The position numbers were made by a program, and so were the translations under genes. From Pseudodesulfovibrio thermohalotolerans (GTDB lineage: Bacteria > Desulfobacterota > Desulfovibrionia > Desulfovibrionales > Desulfovibrionaceae), in contig NZ_CP120635.1 of assembly GCF_021353295.2 (NCBI RefSeq), positions 1,096,001 to 1,160,000 of the forward strand: 64,000 nt of DNA. Reading direction: 5' to 3'. The notes under the pieces were generated by a model. That model was given only the letters and a program-made list of their open reading frames with translations. It ran no database searches and had not been told where the DNA came from. Numbering within the stretch: position 1 is the first letter of the stretch; each line of letters opens with the position of its first letter. Positions 15,302 through 25,548 of the stretch are shown here, one piece after another.

Positions 15302-16894
15302 TCAGATGACGGCCTCGATAAGCCTGGGACCGGACGCGTCGAGGGCCGAGCGCAGGGCGTCGGCAAAGGCCTGGGTCGTTTCCGCGCGCACGGCCTGGAC
15401 GCCCATGCCTTCGGCGAGCTTCACCCAGTCCAGGGCCGGATCATGCAGGTCCAGGAGAGACAGGGCCTTGTCACCCTTGGACGCGGCGCGGACCAGCTTG
15501 AGTTCCTGGTTGAGGACCGCATAGGAGCGGTTGGCGTACAGGACGGTGACCACGTTCAGGTCCTCCCTGGCCTGGGTCCACAGGGCCTGGAGGGTGTACA
15601 TGGCGCTGCCGTCGCCTTCGAGACAGACGACCTTGCGATCGGGCGCGGCCACCGCGGCCCCGGTGGAGAGGGGCAGGATACCGCCGATGGAGCCGCCGGT
15701 CAGGGCCAGGTAGTCGTGCGGCGCGGCCTGGGAGAGCTGGTTCGCATAGGGCAGGGTGGACGTGATGCCTTCATCGGCGACGATGGCGTTTTCCGGCAGC
15801 AGTGCGGCCACGATGCGCATGGCGGCTTCGGCGGTGAGCGGACCGTCGGCGGGCAGGGCGGGCGGATCGAGCGGGACCGTGGGCGCGTGGTCCGGGGCGT
15901 CGATCGCCGTTGCCAGGTCGGCGAGCGCGCGGTTTCCGTCTTCGTCGGGCTGGGACAGGGTCAGGATGTCGCAATGCGGCGGGGTAAGCCAGCCCTCCTG
16001 GCCGGGATAGGCGAAGAACGAAACAGGCGGCTGCGCTCCGACGAGCAACAGTCGGTCAAAGCCGTCGAGACGCGCCAGAACATCCTTGCCCCGGTAGGGC
16101 AGCCGTTCCACCACGGGCGAGCCTGCGCCGGAGCGCATACGCGGGGTGAAGGTGTCGCAGAAGAGTGTGGCCCCTGTCTTTGCGCAGATGCGGCCTGCGG
16201 CGGCAAGCCCTTCGCCGTGGAGCACCGATCCGCGCAGGAGGATGGCGGTTTTGCCGCCGTCCATGAGTGCCTTTGCTGCAACGTCGATGGCGTCTTGGGC
16301 CACGGGTGCGGGGACCGGGACCGGCAGGGCGGGCGCGGGGCGTTCGGCCTGGAGCCAGGCCGTGTCCGCAGGCAGGATCAGAGTGGCCACCTGTCCCGGG
16401 GCGGTGCGCGCGGCGCGTACGGCGCGTGCGGCGTCGGCGGCCACGGCGCGGGCGCTCCTCGGGCGGGCGACCCAGTGGGAGATGGCCTCGGCGAACGCGG
16501 TGACGTTGGATGTCAGGGGCGCGTTGTACCGTTCGTGGTATGTCGCGTGGTCGCCAACGACGTTGATTACCGGCGACTGGCCCTTGCGCGCATTGTGCAG
16601 GTTGGCCATGCCGTTGGCAAATCCCGGTCCGAGATGGAGCAGGGTGCACGCGGGCTTGCCGGTCATGCGGGCATAGCCGTCGGCCGCGCCGGTAGCCACG
16701 CCCTCGAAAAGGCAGAGCACCGGGCGTATGCCGGGGATGCGGTCCAGAGCGGAGACGAAGTGCATCTCGGAGGTGCCGGGGTTGGCGAAACAGACTTCCA
16801 CCCCGCTTTCGACCAGGGTGGCGACCAGGCTGTCCGCGCCGTTGAGGTCGGTCTCCTTTTCGGGGCGGGGGGGCGCAGCGGTATGTTGAGGCAT
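15302..16894 (-). CDS. Thiamine diphosphate-dependent enzyme, acetolactate synthase/benzoylformate decarboxylase-like
   Basis: 530 aa, the three-domain TPP layout. The N-terminal PYR domain carries LFEGVATGAADG with the catalytic glutamate; the central domain is alanine-rich; the C-terminal PP domain has the GDG...N motif (EGDGSAMYTLQALWTQ followed by ANRSY) that binds Mg and diphosphate. Closest in pattern to acetolactate synthase large-subunit-like and MdlC-like proteins that lack a regulatory subunit. No ilvN or other branched-chain gene is adjacent, so a decarboxylase or ligase role on an unknown 2-oxo acid is more likely than valine synthesis. AAAGGAG lies 9 bases before the ATG. The central region (around residues 140-200) is very Ala/Arg rich. 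Confidence 0.85.
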   Translation of the reverse strand: MPQHTAAPPRPEKETDLNGADSLVATLVESGVEVCFANPGTSEMHFVSALDRIPGIRPVLCLFEGVATGAADGYARMTGKPACTLLHLGPGFANGMANLHNARKGQSPVINVVGDHATYHERYNAPLTSNVTAFAEAISHWVARPRSARAVAADAARAVRAARTAPGQVATLILPADTAWLQAERPAPALPVPVPAPVAQDAIDVAAKALMDGGKTAILLRGSVLHGEGLAAAGRICAKTGATLFCDTFTPRMRSGAGSPVVERLPYRGKDVLARLDGFDRLLLVGAQPPVSFFAYPGQEGWLTPPHCDILTLSQPDEDGNRALADLATAIDAPDHAPTVPLDPPALPADGPLTAEAAMRIVAALLPENAIVADEGITSTLPYANQLSQAAPHDYLALTGGSIGGILPLSTGAAVAAPDRKVVCLEGDGSAMYTLQALWTQAREDLNVVTVLYANRSYAVLNQELKLVRAASKGDKALSLLDLHDPALDWVKLAEGMGVQAVRAETTQAFADALRSALDASGPRLIEAVI

Positions 16895-17115
16895 GAATCG
16901 ACTCCTTTATTCAGGGTGTTGCGGAGTATGACGGCCCGTGCGGGGCCGGGAGCAGGAATCCGAAGGTCGGGCGTCCCGGATTCGGGACAAGCGATCGACG
17001 GCGAACGCGGTACCCGGCGGCGGGCCGAACGGCCCGGTCGGGAAACGGTTTTCGCCATGTGAGAGGGTAGCCGAGCGGGGTGTGCCGGTCAAGACGGGCG
17101 CGGGAAATCGTCGGG

Positions 17116-17159
17116 AGGAAAAGGAACGGCGGGCCGCGAAACAAGTTCGCGGCCCGCCG
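17116..17159 (-). terminator. Terminator downstream of icd
   Basis: Perfect 14-bp stem CGGCGGGCCGCGAA (17127-17140) and TTCGCGGCCCGCCG (17146-17159), 5-nt loop; on the minus strand it is followed by TTCCTTTTCCT. Lies 23 bases after the icd stop. Confidence 0.85.
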
Positions 17160-17182
17160 GTTGGGTTCGATATGGCTGCCTG

Positions 17183-18325
<1,143 letters not shown>

Positions 18326-18482
18326 TGGGTCCTCCTCGGCGATGTGTCGGGATTGTTTCGAGATGAAGAAGCGGACTATGACGTTTATTCGGTTGGATTG
18401 CAAGCGGCCGGGAGTCCGGAAAAGCCGCCGCGCAGCGTTTTTAGCGGCAGATTTGAAAATATAATAACTGGTTGGAGATATC

Positions 18483-19214
18483 GTGCTGGGTGAATTGGAA
18501 ATGGTCAAGGCGATGCTGGGAGGCGACAGGCGGGTTGTCGTTCTTACCGGGGCGGGGGTGTCCGCCGAGAGCGGGGTCCCCACCTTTCGCGGCCGGGACG
18601 GGCTGTGGAAGCGGCATCGGGCCGAGGACCTGGCCAGGCCGGACGCCTTTGCCGCGCACCCGGAACTGGTCTGGGAATTCTACAACTGGCGGCGCGGGCT
18701 GGTGAGAGACTGCGAACCCAATCCGGCGCACCTGGCCCTGGCGGCCATGGAGCGGCAGATGCCGAATTTTCTTCTGATTACCCAGAACGTGGATGGACTG
18801 CACGCCAGGGCGGGCAGCCTCAGAATGGTGGAGATGCACGGTTCGCTGTGGCAGGTCCGGTGCACGGTCTGCACCCATGCGCGGGAGGATTTTACCGACT
18901 TGCCCGACCTGCCGGAATGTCCCGTGTGCGGCCATCTGCTCCGGCCCGGCGTGGTTTGGTTCGGGGAACCGCTCACGCCCGGCGTGCTCCGGCTGGCCAT
19001 CGAGCAGATCGGCAAGGCGGACGTATTCCTATCCGTGGGCACATCGAGCCTGGTGCAACCCGCCGCGTCCTTTTGCCAACTGGCCAAGGACCACGGGGCC
19101 GTGACCGTGGAGATCAACAGGGAGCCGACTCCGAACACGGGGCTCATGGACTTCGCGCTGCACGGCCCGGCCGGGGAGATTCTGCCCGAGCTGGCGGCCG
19201 GGCTGGCCGAGTAG
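18483..19214 (+). CDS. cobB: NAD-dependent protein deacylase, SIR2/CobB family
   Basis: 243 aa from a GTG at 18483, preceded by TTGGAGA. Rossmann motif GAGVSAESGVPTFRG, catalytic histidine in MHGSLWQVRC, TQNVDGLH, and zinc Cys pairs CTVC and CPVC are all present. The helix FYNWRR holds the YxxR pair that in CobB/Sirt5-type enzymes binds acidic acyl groups, so desuccinylase or demalonylase activity is possible besides deacetylation. It removes acyl groups from lysines using NAD, for example on acetyl-CoA synthetase. Transcribed divergently from icd with 157 bases between. Confidence 0.94.
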   Translation: MLGELEMVKAMLGGDRRVVVLTGAGVSAESGVPTFRGRDGLWKRHRAEDLARPDAFAAHPELVWEFYNWRRGLVRDCEPNPAHLALAAMERQMPNFLLITQNVDGLHARAGSLRMVEMHGSLWQVRCTVCTHAREDFTDLPDLPECPVCGHLLRPGVVWFGEPLTPGVLRLAIEQIGKADVFLSVGTSSLVQPAASFCQLAKDHGAVTVEINREPTPNTGLMDFALHGPAGEILPELAAGLAE

Positions 19215-19402
19215 GCCCGCTTGACTTCGCGGGAAGTTCGGGAGTAACCATGGCAACTATGCAAACACCCATATCATACAATTACTTTTGTGCGCGCGGG
19301 TGGCGCAACGTCAAGCGGCCCGATTCCTAGACGCGCGCTGAAGTATTTCCGCCGCCGGTCCTGGTGGCGGGTGCTTCCGTGCGCAGTTGGACATCGGAAA
19401 AG

Positions 19403-19433
19403 CCGCTGGATGAAACGCCAGTGGTTTTTTTTT
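19403..19433 (+). terminator. Intrinsic terminator in the trpB2 leader (attenuator candidate)
   Basis: Stem CCGCTGG (19403-19409) with CCAGTGG (19418-19424), one G-T pair, 8-nt loop, then nine T bases (19425-19433). It ends 80 bases before the trpB2 ATG and no gene ends just upstream (cobB ends at 19214), so it would stop leader transcription rather than close an operon. Tandem TGGTGG tryptophan codons lie at 19362-19367 in an open frame beginning at GTG 19290. Confidence 0.7.
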
Positions 19434-19513
19434 ACGTCAACCCGCAGGGGCCGGAGGGGAGTCGGTACGCTCCCGCCGTTACGGCCCGCAGCGCAACTGT
19501 TCGGAGGAACACC

Positions 19514-20860
19514 ATGTCAGTGAAGAAGATCTTTTTGCCCCAGGACCAGATGCCTACCCAGTGGTACAATCCCATGCCGGATTTGCCCACGCCCATGGCT
19601 CCGCCCCTCAACCCGCAGACCATGGAACCGCTCACCCCGGACATGCTCTCCCCGATTTTCCCGGATTCCCTCATTGCCCAGGAGATGAGCCCCGAACGGT
19701 TCATCGACATTCCCGAAGAGGTCATGGACGTCTACAGGATATGGCGTCCATCCCCCCTGGTGCGAGCCGACCGGCTGGAAAAGGCCATCGGCGCCAAGTG
19801 CAAGATATTTTACAAGGATGAGTCCGTGTCTCCGGCGGGTTCCCATAAGCCCAACACCTCGGTTCCCCAGGCGTACTATAACAAGATCGAGGGCGTGAAG
19901 CGGCTGGCCACCGAGACCGGCGCGGGACAGTGGGGCACGGCCCTGTCGTTCGCCTGCGCCCAGTACGGCATGGAGTGCGTGGTTTACATGGTCAAGGTCT
20001 CCTACGAGCAGAAGCCGTACCGCAAGATGATAATAAACACCTACGGCGGGACCATTTATGCCTCGCCGTCGGAGCAGACCCGGACGGGCCGTGAGATGCT
20101 GGCCAAGGACCCGAACTGCAAGGGATCGCTGGGCCTGGCCATTTCCGAGGCTGTGGAGGACGCGGCCACCCATGACGACACCAAGTACGCGCTGGGCTCG
20201 GTGCTCAACCACGTGCTTATCCATCAGACCATCACCGGCCTGGAAGTGCAGAAGCAGTTGGAGATGGTCGGCGAGAAGGCCACCCATTTGGTCGGCTGTG
20301 TGGGCGGCGGTTCCAATTTCGGCGGGCTGGTCCTGCCGTTTATGCCGCAGAAGCTGGAGGGAGACCCGGTCCGGTTCATCGCGGTGGAGCCCAAGGCGTG
20401 TCCGACCCTTACCCGGGGCGAGTACCGCTACGACTTCGGCGACATGGCCCGGCTCACCCCGTTGGTCAAGATGCATACGCTGGGGCACGATTTCATGCCC
20501 GCGCCCATCCACGCCGGGGGCCTGCGCTATCACGGCGACGCGCCCATCGTCTGCAACATCGTCAACGAGGGGCTGTGCGAACCCGTGGCCTACTTCCAGA
20601 CCGAGTGCTTCGAGGCGGCCAAACTGTTTATGCAGACCGAGGGATTTTTGCCCGCGCCCGAGACGTCCCACGCCATCAAGGGGGCCATTGAGGCGGCCAA
20701 AACCGCCGGACCGGACGACGTCATCGTCTTTTTGTACTCCGGCCACGGTATGCTCGACCTGGCGTCCTACGACGCCTTCAACCAGGGACTTTTGACCAAC
20801 TTCGAGTTGCCCCAGCGCGACATCGAGGAGGCGCTCAAAGCCTGTCCGGACGTGAAATAA
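19514..20860 (+). CDS. trpB2: Tryptophan synthase beta chain, TrpB2 type
   Basis: 448 aa, longer than classical TrpB (about 400), as expected for the TrpB2 class. PLP lysine sits in [26 protein letters not shown] and the glycine-rich [10 protein letters not shown] phosphate-binding loop are present. TrpB2 converts serine and indole to tryptophan and is often not tightly paired with TrpA; no trpA or other trp gene is adjacent. The ATG at 19514 lies 6 bases after GGAGGAA. The frame is open upstream but that part has no family similarity and overlaps the leader terminator. Confidence 0.94.
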   Translation: MSVKKIFLPQDQMPTQWYNPMPDLPTPMAPPLNPQTMEPLTPDMLSPIFPDSLIAQEMSPERFIDIPEEVMDVYRIWRPSPLVRADRLEKAIGAKCKIFYKDESVSPAGSHKPNTSVPQAYYNKIEGVKRLATETGAGQWGTALSFACAQYGMECVVYMVKVSYEQKPYRKMIINTYGGTIYASPSEQTRTGREMLAKDPNCKGSLGLAISEAVEDAATHDDTKYALGSVLNHVLIHQTITGLEVQKQLEMVGEKATHLVGCVGGGSNFGGLVLPFMPQKLEGDPVRFIAVEPKACPTLTRGEYRYDFGDMARLTPLVKMHTLGHDFMPAPIHAGGLRYHGDAPIVCNIVNEGLCEPVAYFQTECFEAAKLFMQTEGFLPAPETSHAIKGAIEAAKTAGPDDVIVFLYSGHGMLDLASYDAFNQGLLTNFELPQRDIEEALKACPDVK

Positions 20861-20886
20861 CGACCCGCACGGCAGATGCCGATCAC

Positions 20887-20928
20887 ACCCCCGGTCCGGA
20901 TTGCCGCGCCGGGGGTTTCACGTTTTCT
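20887..20928 (+). terminator. Terminator of trpB2
   Basis: Stem ACCCCCGG (20887-20894) with CCGGGGGT (20909-20916), followed by TTCACGTTTTC. 27 bases after the stop. Confidence 0.75.
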
Positions 20929-20988
20929 TGCATCGGGACAAAGCCCTTGCTATTCAATAAAGATAGACACCGATCAAGGAGACGAACG

Positions 20989-21456
20989 ATGCTGACCATG
21001 TGGAAAAGAATCGGGTTCGCCGCGCTGCTTGTCGCCGTCCTGGCGGCGCTGGGCGCATGTGGGACCCACAACGCCCCGACGATGAGCGAGGACGCCATCC
21101 GCCAGGCCCTGGTCGGCAAGACCTGGACCCTGCGTAGAATCGTGGCCCGGAGCTACGGCGACGATCCCGCGCGGACGTTGACGTTCAACGCCGACGGCAC
21201 GGTTGAGGGATTCGGCGGGTGCAACGCCTTCAACGGCACCTATTCCCTGACGGGTGACAAGATCGAATTCGGCCCTCTGGCCTCCACCCGCAAATCCTGC
21301 GGGCCGGGCATGGATGAGCAGGAATTTACCTATCTGACGTTTCTGGCCAAGGTGCGCCGTTTGCATGTCGAGGAAGAGGGGACCGAGCTGGTCCTGCTGA
21401 CCGAGGCCCAGGAACAAATTCTGTTTACTTCCGGAACGTCCGGGCTGTTCTGGTAG
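20989..21456 (+). CDS. META-domain (HslJ-like) lipoprotein
   Basis: 155 aa. The start ATG at 20989 lies 7 bases after AAGGAG. A signal peptide with lipobox LGAC (Cys at about residue 24) predicts a lipid-anchored envelope protein. The body is one META/DUF306 domain: LVGKTWTLRRI at its start, then TFNADGTVEGFGGCNAFNGTY and EFGPLASTRKSCG. META proteins such as HslJ are associated with heat-shock or novobiocin tolerance in E. coli, but the molecular role is unknown. It stands alone, with terminators on both sides. Confidence 0.88.
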   Translation: MLTMWKRIGFAALLVAVLAALGACGTHNAPTMSEDAIRQALVGKTWTLRRIVARSYGDDPARTLTFNADGTVEGFGGCNAFNGTYSLTGDKIEFGPLASTRKSCGPGMDEQEFTYLTFLAKVRRLHVEEEGTELVLLTEAQEQILFTSGTSGLFW

Positions 21457-21483
21457 CCCTCTCGGAGAGTTGTTCATCACAGG

Positions 21484-21514
21484 CCGCCGATCGTCCGCAC
21501 TGGACGGTCGGCGG
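21484..21514. terminator. Hairpin between convergent META and GH3 genes
   Basis: 12-13 bp stem CCGCCGATCGTCC with GGACGGTCGGCGG, loop GCACT, one G-T pair, followed on the plus strand by TTATTGTTTC. Fits a terminator for the META gene; the minus side lacks a T-run. Confidence 0.6.
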
Positions 21515-22612
21515 TTATTGTTTCAGGGATTGCTTCAGGCGCAGGATGCGGTTGTACGATGTCTCGATGCGCGACCGGGGAATGATCCCGTCGTCCACGA
21601 GTTCCCGGATGATAGCGTGGGCCTTTTCCGCGATGCGCCGGTCGTAGGAGAGGTTGTTGCCGAAGAGAAGAATGTCCGCACCGGCCTCGATGGCCAGACG
21701 CACGGCTTCCTTGCGGCCGTATTCATCGGCGATGGCTCCCATGTCCATGTCGTCGGTGATGACCACGCCGTCGAAGCCGAGCTTTTCACGCAGCAGGCCG
21801 GTAACGACCTTTTTCGAGAGGGTGGCCGGATAGTTCGGGTCGAGTTTCGCGTTGAAGATATGGGCGGTCATTATCATGTCGGCCCTGCCGCTTCCGATCA
21901 GTTCCCGGTAGGGAGTGAGTTCGGCCTCGGACCAGGTTTCGGTCACATCGGTCAGCCCGGCGTGGGAATCGGTCCCGGCGGACCCGTGCCCGGGGAAGTG
22001 CTTGAGACAGGAGAGCACGCCCGCCCGGTGCAGTTCATCCACGAACACTCCGGCGCAGTGGGCGGTCCGCATGGGATCGCTTGAGAAGCTACGTCCGAGC
22101 CTGCCGATGGCCGGGCTGTCGGGATTGACGTTCACATCCACCACCGGGGCGAAATCCAGGTTGAAGCCCACCGAGGAGAGATTGGACCCGATCATGTACC
22201 CCGCCGTGCGCACGTTGAATTCTCCGTCAGCGCACATGTCGGCAGCGGCCGGTGTCTCGTGGAAACCGTACTTCCGCTTGAGCCGCTGCACCTTGCCGCC
22301 TTCCTGATCCACGGCCACGAGCAGGGGAATCCGGGCTTGCGCCTGGAGATCGCGGATGAGTTTTTCGACCTGTTCCGCCGACCGGATGTTGCGTCGGCCG
22401 CTGCCCAGCAGCATGTCGTGGTCGAAGAGAATCACTCCGCCCAGGCCTCGGTCGCGGATGTCGCGGACGATTGCGCTGTCCTCGTCCACGGCGAATCCCC
22501 GGAATCCGGCCATGAGCATCTGGCCGATCATGGCGTCAAGGTCGGCGGCATGGGCGGGGCCGGAAAGAAGGATAAGGAACGGCAGAAGCAGGACGGCGAA
22601 GAAATTGCGCAT
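21515..22612 (-). CDS. Glycoside hydrolase family 3 protein (NagZ/beta-N-acetylhexosaminidase-like), exported
   Basis: 365 aa from the ATG at 22612, which gives a clean signal peptide (MRNFFAVLLLPFLILL to AHAA). Family motifs: VAVDQEGGKVQRL, LDFAPVVDVN, and KHFPGHGSAGTDSHAGL, the mobile His/Asp loop that supplies the acid-base His in NagZ enzymes, then the nucleophile region GVVITDDMDMGAI. Expected to release terminal N-acetylglucosamine from peptidoglycan fragments or glycans. Unlike cytoplasmic NagZ it appears to be exported. A longer reading from 22651 has no signal-like start. Confidence 0.92.
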   Translation of the reverse strand: MRNFFAVLLLPFLILLSGPAHAADLDAMIGQMLMAGFRGFAVDEDSAIVRDIRDRGLGGVILFDHDMLLGSGRRNIRSAEQVEKLIRDLQAQARIPLLVAVDQEGGKVQRLKRKYGFHETPAAADMCADGEFNVRTAGYMIGSNLSSVGFNLDFAPVVDVNVNPDSPAIGRLGRSFSSDPMRTAHCAGVFVDELHRAGVLSCLKHFPGHGSAGTDSHAGLTDVTETWSEAELTPYRELIGSGRADMIMTAHIFNAKLDPNYPATLSKKVVTGLLREKLGFDGVVITDDMDMGAIADEYGRKEAVRLAIEAGADILLFGNNLSYDRRIAEKAHAIIRELVDDGIIPRSRIETSYNRILRLKQSLKQ

Positions 22613-22726
22613 GGCGGGCTCGTCGGGCTGAAGGTTTGCGGGACCCGGCAAGTGTAGGGTGGAGCGCGCCGCACCGCAAGGATGAAACCGGTTTGCGCGC
22701 GGCCGGATTTCCTAATACATTGCGGC

Positions 22727-23752
22727 ATGAACCTTCGAACCGGCCGCCCCGGATTGTTTCGCCGAGTCCTGCGACATGCCTGGACCGATCTCGTCCCCCT
22801 GGTCCGAGGAGAGGACGCCGCCCCCTTGTCGCACAAGGAAGCCCAACTCTGGGCGCTGGTCCTGGCCTCGCGCCATGTCCCTCACAGGTTGCGGCGGCTT
22901 AGCGCCGAGCAGGGAGGGGGATATGCGGTTATGGTTCAGGAGTGGTATGCCGACCGGGGCGCCGGGGAGATCTGCCAGTATTTCGAGGAAAATCGGCCTG
23001 AGCTTGCCCGGACTGAGCTGCCGGACCTGCGGCCCGTGGGCGGGCTGGAGCCGACCCTGTTCGGGCTGGCCCTGCTTGTTCTCTTTTATTGGGTTTATTC
23101 CCGGACCTATCCTGCCCAGGGGCTCTATCCGGACCTGTGGGTGCGCCTGGGCAGCGCGGACGCCGGAGCCATTCTTTCCGGCCAGTGGTGGAGGCTTTGC
23201 ACGGCCCTGACCCTGCACGCGGACGGTCCGCACGTGGCCGGGAACGCGGCCATCGGCGGGGTGTTCATCTGGCTGGCCGCGCGTCGGCTCGGCTCGGGCG
23301 CGGCGTGGATGCTGACCATCCTGTCCGGGGTGCTCGGCAACCTCTTCAACTCCCTTGCCCTGGGGGTGCATCACGACGCCATAGGCTTCTCCACAGCCAC
23401 CTTCGGCGCGGCCGGGGTGCTCGCCGGAATCAGGCCATTCGGCGTGGGGGGCGGACTGCACGGCCTCGGCGAAGGCTCGTGGTTCCGGCGTTTCCTGCGG
23501 TTTACGCGCACGGCGCTCATTCCGTTCGGCGCGGGGCTCGGTCTGCTGGCCATGCTCGGGGCGGGCGACGGGGAGGGCAATGTGGATCTGGGCGCGCATC
23601 TTTTCGGCTTTGCGGCCGGGCTTGGCCTGGGCGCCGTCATCGGGCTACTGACGACCCGCTTCGGCCTGCCGGGCAAAGATGTGGACTTCAGGCTATACCT
23701 GACGGCCCTCGCCATGCCCGCGGCCGCCTGGGTTTGGGCCTGGCTGGCGTGA
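22727..23752 (+). CDS. Rhomboid-family intramembrane serine protease
   Basis: 341 aa from the ATG at 22727; an ATG at 22682 gives 356 aa, and neither has a good ribosome site. An N-terminal cytoplasmic domain (about 110 residues) is followed by six or seven membrane segments. Rhomboid signatures: HVAGNAA (His and Asn of the oxyanion region), GFSTATFGAAG with the nucleophilic serine, and the AHLFGFAAG histidine element. The residue after the serine is Thr instead of the usual Gly. Cleaves substrates within the membrane; the substrate is unknown. Divergent from the GH3 gene. Confidence 0.9.
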   Translation: MNLRTGRPGLFRRVLRHAWTDLVPLVRGEDAAPLSHKEAQLWALVLASRHVPHRLRRLSAEQGGGYAVMVQEWYADRGAGEICQYFEENRPELARTELPDLRPVGGLEPTLFGLALLVLFYWVYSRTYPAQGLYPDLWVRLGSADAGAILSGQWWRLCTALTLHADGPHVAGNAAIGGVFIWLAARRLGSGAAWMLTILSGVLGNLFNSLALGVHHDAIGFSTATFGAAGVLAGIRPFGVGGGLHGLGEGSWFRRFLRFTRTALIPFGAGLGLLAMLGAGDGEGNVDLGAHLFGFAAGLGLGAVIGLLTTRFGLPGKDVDFRLYLTALAMPAAAWVWAWLA

Positions 23753-23786
23753 TATCAGGGCTTGTGCTACGCTAACTAGGTCTGTA

Positions 23787-23800
23787 TGGATGTCCATCCA
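23787..23800. promoter_or_regulatory. Palindrome upstream of the metal ABC transporter
   Basis: TGGATG-TC-CATCCA, perfect 6-bp arms, 23 bases upstream of the first transporter gene and overlapping a possible TATGGA -10. A metal-responsive operator is a guess from position only. Confidence 0.3.
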
Positions 23801-23823
23801 ACGTGTTTTATCTGGAGTTTCGA

Positions 23824-24648
23824 GTGTCTGAGCCCGTTGTAGACATACAGGGTCTGAATTACGCACCCGGCGGTTTGCCGGTGCTGCAAGATGTCGACCT
23901 GCGCATTGAGCGCGGCGACTATCTGGCCGTACTCGGCCCCAACGGCGGCGGCAAGTCCACCTTGCTCAAGCTCATTCTCGGACTCATCAAGCCCGACAGC
24001 GGCACCATCCGCGTTCTCGGCCTGCCTCCGGGCGAGGCCGGAGGGCGCATCGGCTACCTGCCCCAGCATACCGTGGTGGCGGGTTCCTTTCCCATCACCG
24101 TGCTCGAAGCGGTCTGCATGGGCACGGTCCGGCCCGGCTTCAAGGGGATGTCCGGCCGCCACTCCAGGGCCGATCATGAAAAGGCGCGCCGGGCTTTGGA
24201 AAAGGTGGACATGCTCGCCTTCGAGGGGCGCGGCCTGGCTCGGCTGTCCGGCGGCCAGAAACAGCGCGTGTTCATCGCCCGCGCCCTGGTGGACTCCCCG
24301 GAGCTGCTCCTGCTCGACGAACCCACGGCCAGCGTGGACTCCGTCAGCCGGACGGCCCTGTTCGCCCTGCTTACCGAACTGAATAAGGACATGACCGTGA
24401 TTATGGTCAGCCACGATATCTCTTCCCTGTCCTCGGGCGTCAAGTCCGTGGCTTGCGTCAATCGTTCGCTTCATTTCCACAAGGCTCCTGAAATCACCGA
24501 CGACATGTTCACCATGGCCTACGGCGGGGCCGGAGACCATTGCTGCCCGGTTGAGCTGGTCACCCACGGCCATGTGCCGCATCGGGTGCTCGCTCCCCAT
24601 GATCGGGACGACGAATCCAAGGGCTCTGCCGGGGACGGGGAGGCGTAA
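23824..24648 (+). CDS. Metal (zinc/manganese-type) ABC transporter ATP-binding protein, ZnuC-like
   Basis: 274 aa from the GTG at 23824, six bases after GGAG. Walker A GPNGGGKSTLLK, Q-loop LPQHTVV, signature LSGGQKQR and Walker B LLLLDEPTA are all intact, followed by an H-loop SHDI. The pattern matches the ZnuC/MntB/SitB group. It energises import of a divalent metal together with the permease whose ATG overlaps its stop (TAATG). The C-terminus is His/Cys-containing (AGDHCCPVELVTHGHVPH), which could sense metal. No solute-binding protein gene is next to it. Confidence 0.93.
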   Translation: MSEPVVDIQGLNYAPGGLPVLQDVDLRIERGDYLAVLGPNGGGKSTLLKLILGLIKPDSGTIRVLGLPPGEAGGRIGYLPQHTVVAGSFPITVLEAVCMGTVRPGFKGMSGRHSRADHEKARRALEKVDMLAFEGRGLARLSGGQKQRVFIARALVDSPELLLLDEPTASVDSVSRTALFALLTELNKDMTVIMVSHDISSLSSGVKSVACVNRSLHFHKAPEITDDMFTMAYGGAGDHCCPVELVTHGHVPHRVLAPHDRDDESKGSAGDGEA

Positions 24649-25448
24649 TGGACGTCCTGAGCTTCGATTTCATGCAGAACGCCCTGGCCGCAGGGCTTCT
24701 CGCGAGCCTCATTTGCGGCGTCATCGGCACCCTGGTCGTGGTCAACCGCATCGTCTTCATCTCCGGCGGCATCGCTCACGCCTCCTACGGCGGAGTGGGG
24801 CTGGCCTTTCTCCTCGGGCTGCCTGTCCTGCCCGTGACCGCGGCCTTCACCGTCTGCATGGCCCTGATTATGGCCCTGGTCACGTTGCACGCCCGGGAGC
24901 GGGTGGATACCGTCATCGGCGTCATATGGGCCTCGGGCATGGCGCTCGGCATCATCCTTCTGGACCTCACCCCCGGTTACAACGTGGACCTCATGAGCTA
25001 CCTGTTCGGCTCCATCCTGGCCGTGCCGCGCAGCGACCTCTGGATCATGGCCGCCATGGCCGCCGTTGTCGCCGTCATGGTGCTCGTCTTCTACCGGGGT
25101 TTCACGGTAATGAGTTTTGACGAGGAGTTCGCCCGTTCGCGCGGCGTGCCCGTGGATTTTCTCTATATCCTGCTCATCGTCATGGTAGGTCTGTGCGTGG
25201 TCATGATTATCCGCGTGGTCGGCCTTATCCTGGTCATCGCGCTTTTGACCATACCGCCTTTCATCGCCGAGCGGCGTACCCGCTCTCTCAAGGTGATGAT
25301 GCTGGTGTCCACCCTCCTGTCCGCCTTATTCACCGTCACGGGGCTTTTCTTTTCCTACGCCCTGGACCTGACCTCCGGCGCATCGATCATCGCGGTGGCC
25401 GCCATCGGCTTTTTTGTTTCCCTGCTTATCCCTCAAAAAAATACTTGA
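24648..25448 (+). CDS. Metal ABC transporter permease, ZnuB/ABC-3 family
   Basis: 266 aa, with about eight hydrophobic segments. ABC-3 family features: GTLVVVNRIVFISGGIAHASYGGVGL near residues 24-50, and a C-terminal VGLILVIALLTIPPFIAERRT region. It forms the channel for zinc, manganese or iron uptake with the preceding ATPase; the start codon overlaps the ATPase stop by one base. The periplasmic binding protein must be encoded elsewhere. Confidence 0.93.
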   Translation: MDVLSFDFMQNALAAGLLASLICGVIGTLVVVNRIVFISGGIAHASYGGVGLAFLLGLPVLPVTAAFTVCMALIMALVTLHARERVDTVIGVIWASGMALGIILLDLTPGYNVDLMSYLFGSILAVPRSDLWIMAAMAAVVAVMVLVFYRGFTVMSFDEEFARSRGVPVDFLYILLIVMVGLCVVMIIRVVGLILVIALLTIPPFIAERRTRSLKVMMLVSTLLSALFTVTGLFFSYALDLTSGASIIAVAAIGFFVSLLIPQKNT

Positions 25449-25548
25449 TTCATAAGGGGCTGTTTTTTCCCATGGAATGTCTTTTGCAATATATTGTCGG
25501 CGGGTGTACATCTTTTCCTGGCTCAAGGCCTGACAAACGGACCGCCGC

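Noticed and set aside
19252..19263. Sigma54 promoter TGGCA...TGCA before trpB2
   Set aside because: Spacing between GG and GC is 7, not 10.
19294..19308. T-box-like GGGTGG word in the trpB2 leader
   Set aside because: About 11 of 14 positions match the T-box core, but it lies 95 bases before the terminator instead of in an antiterminator arm.
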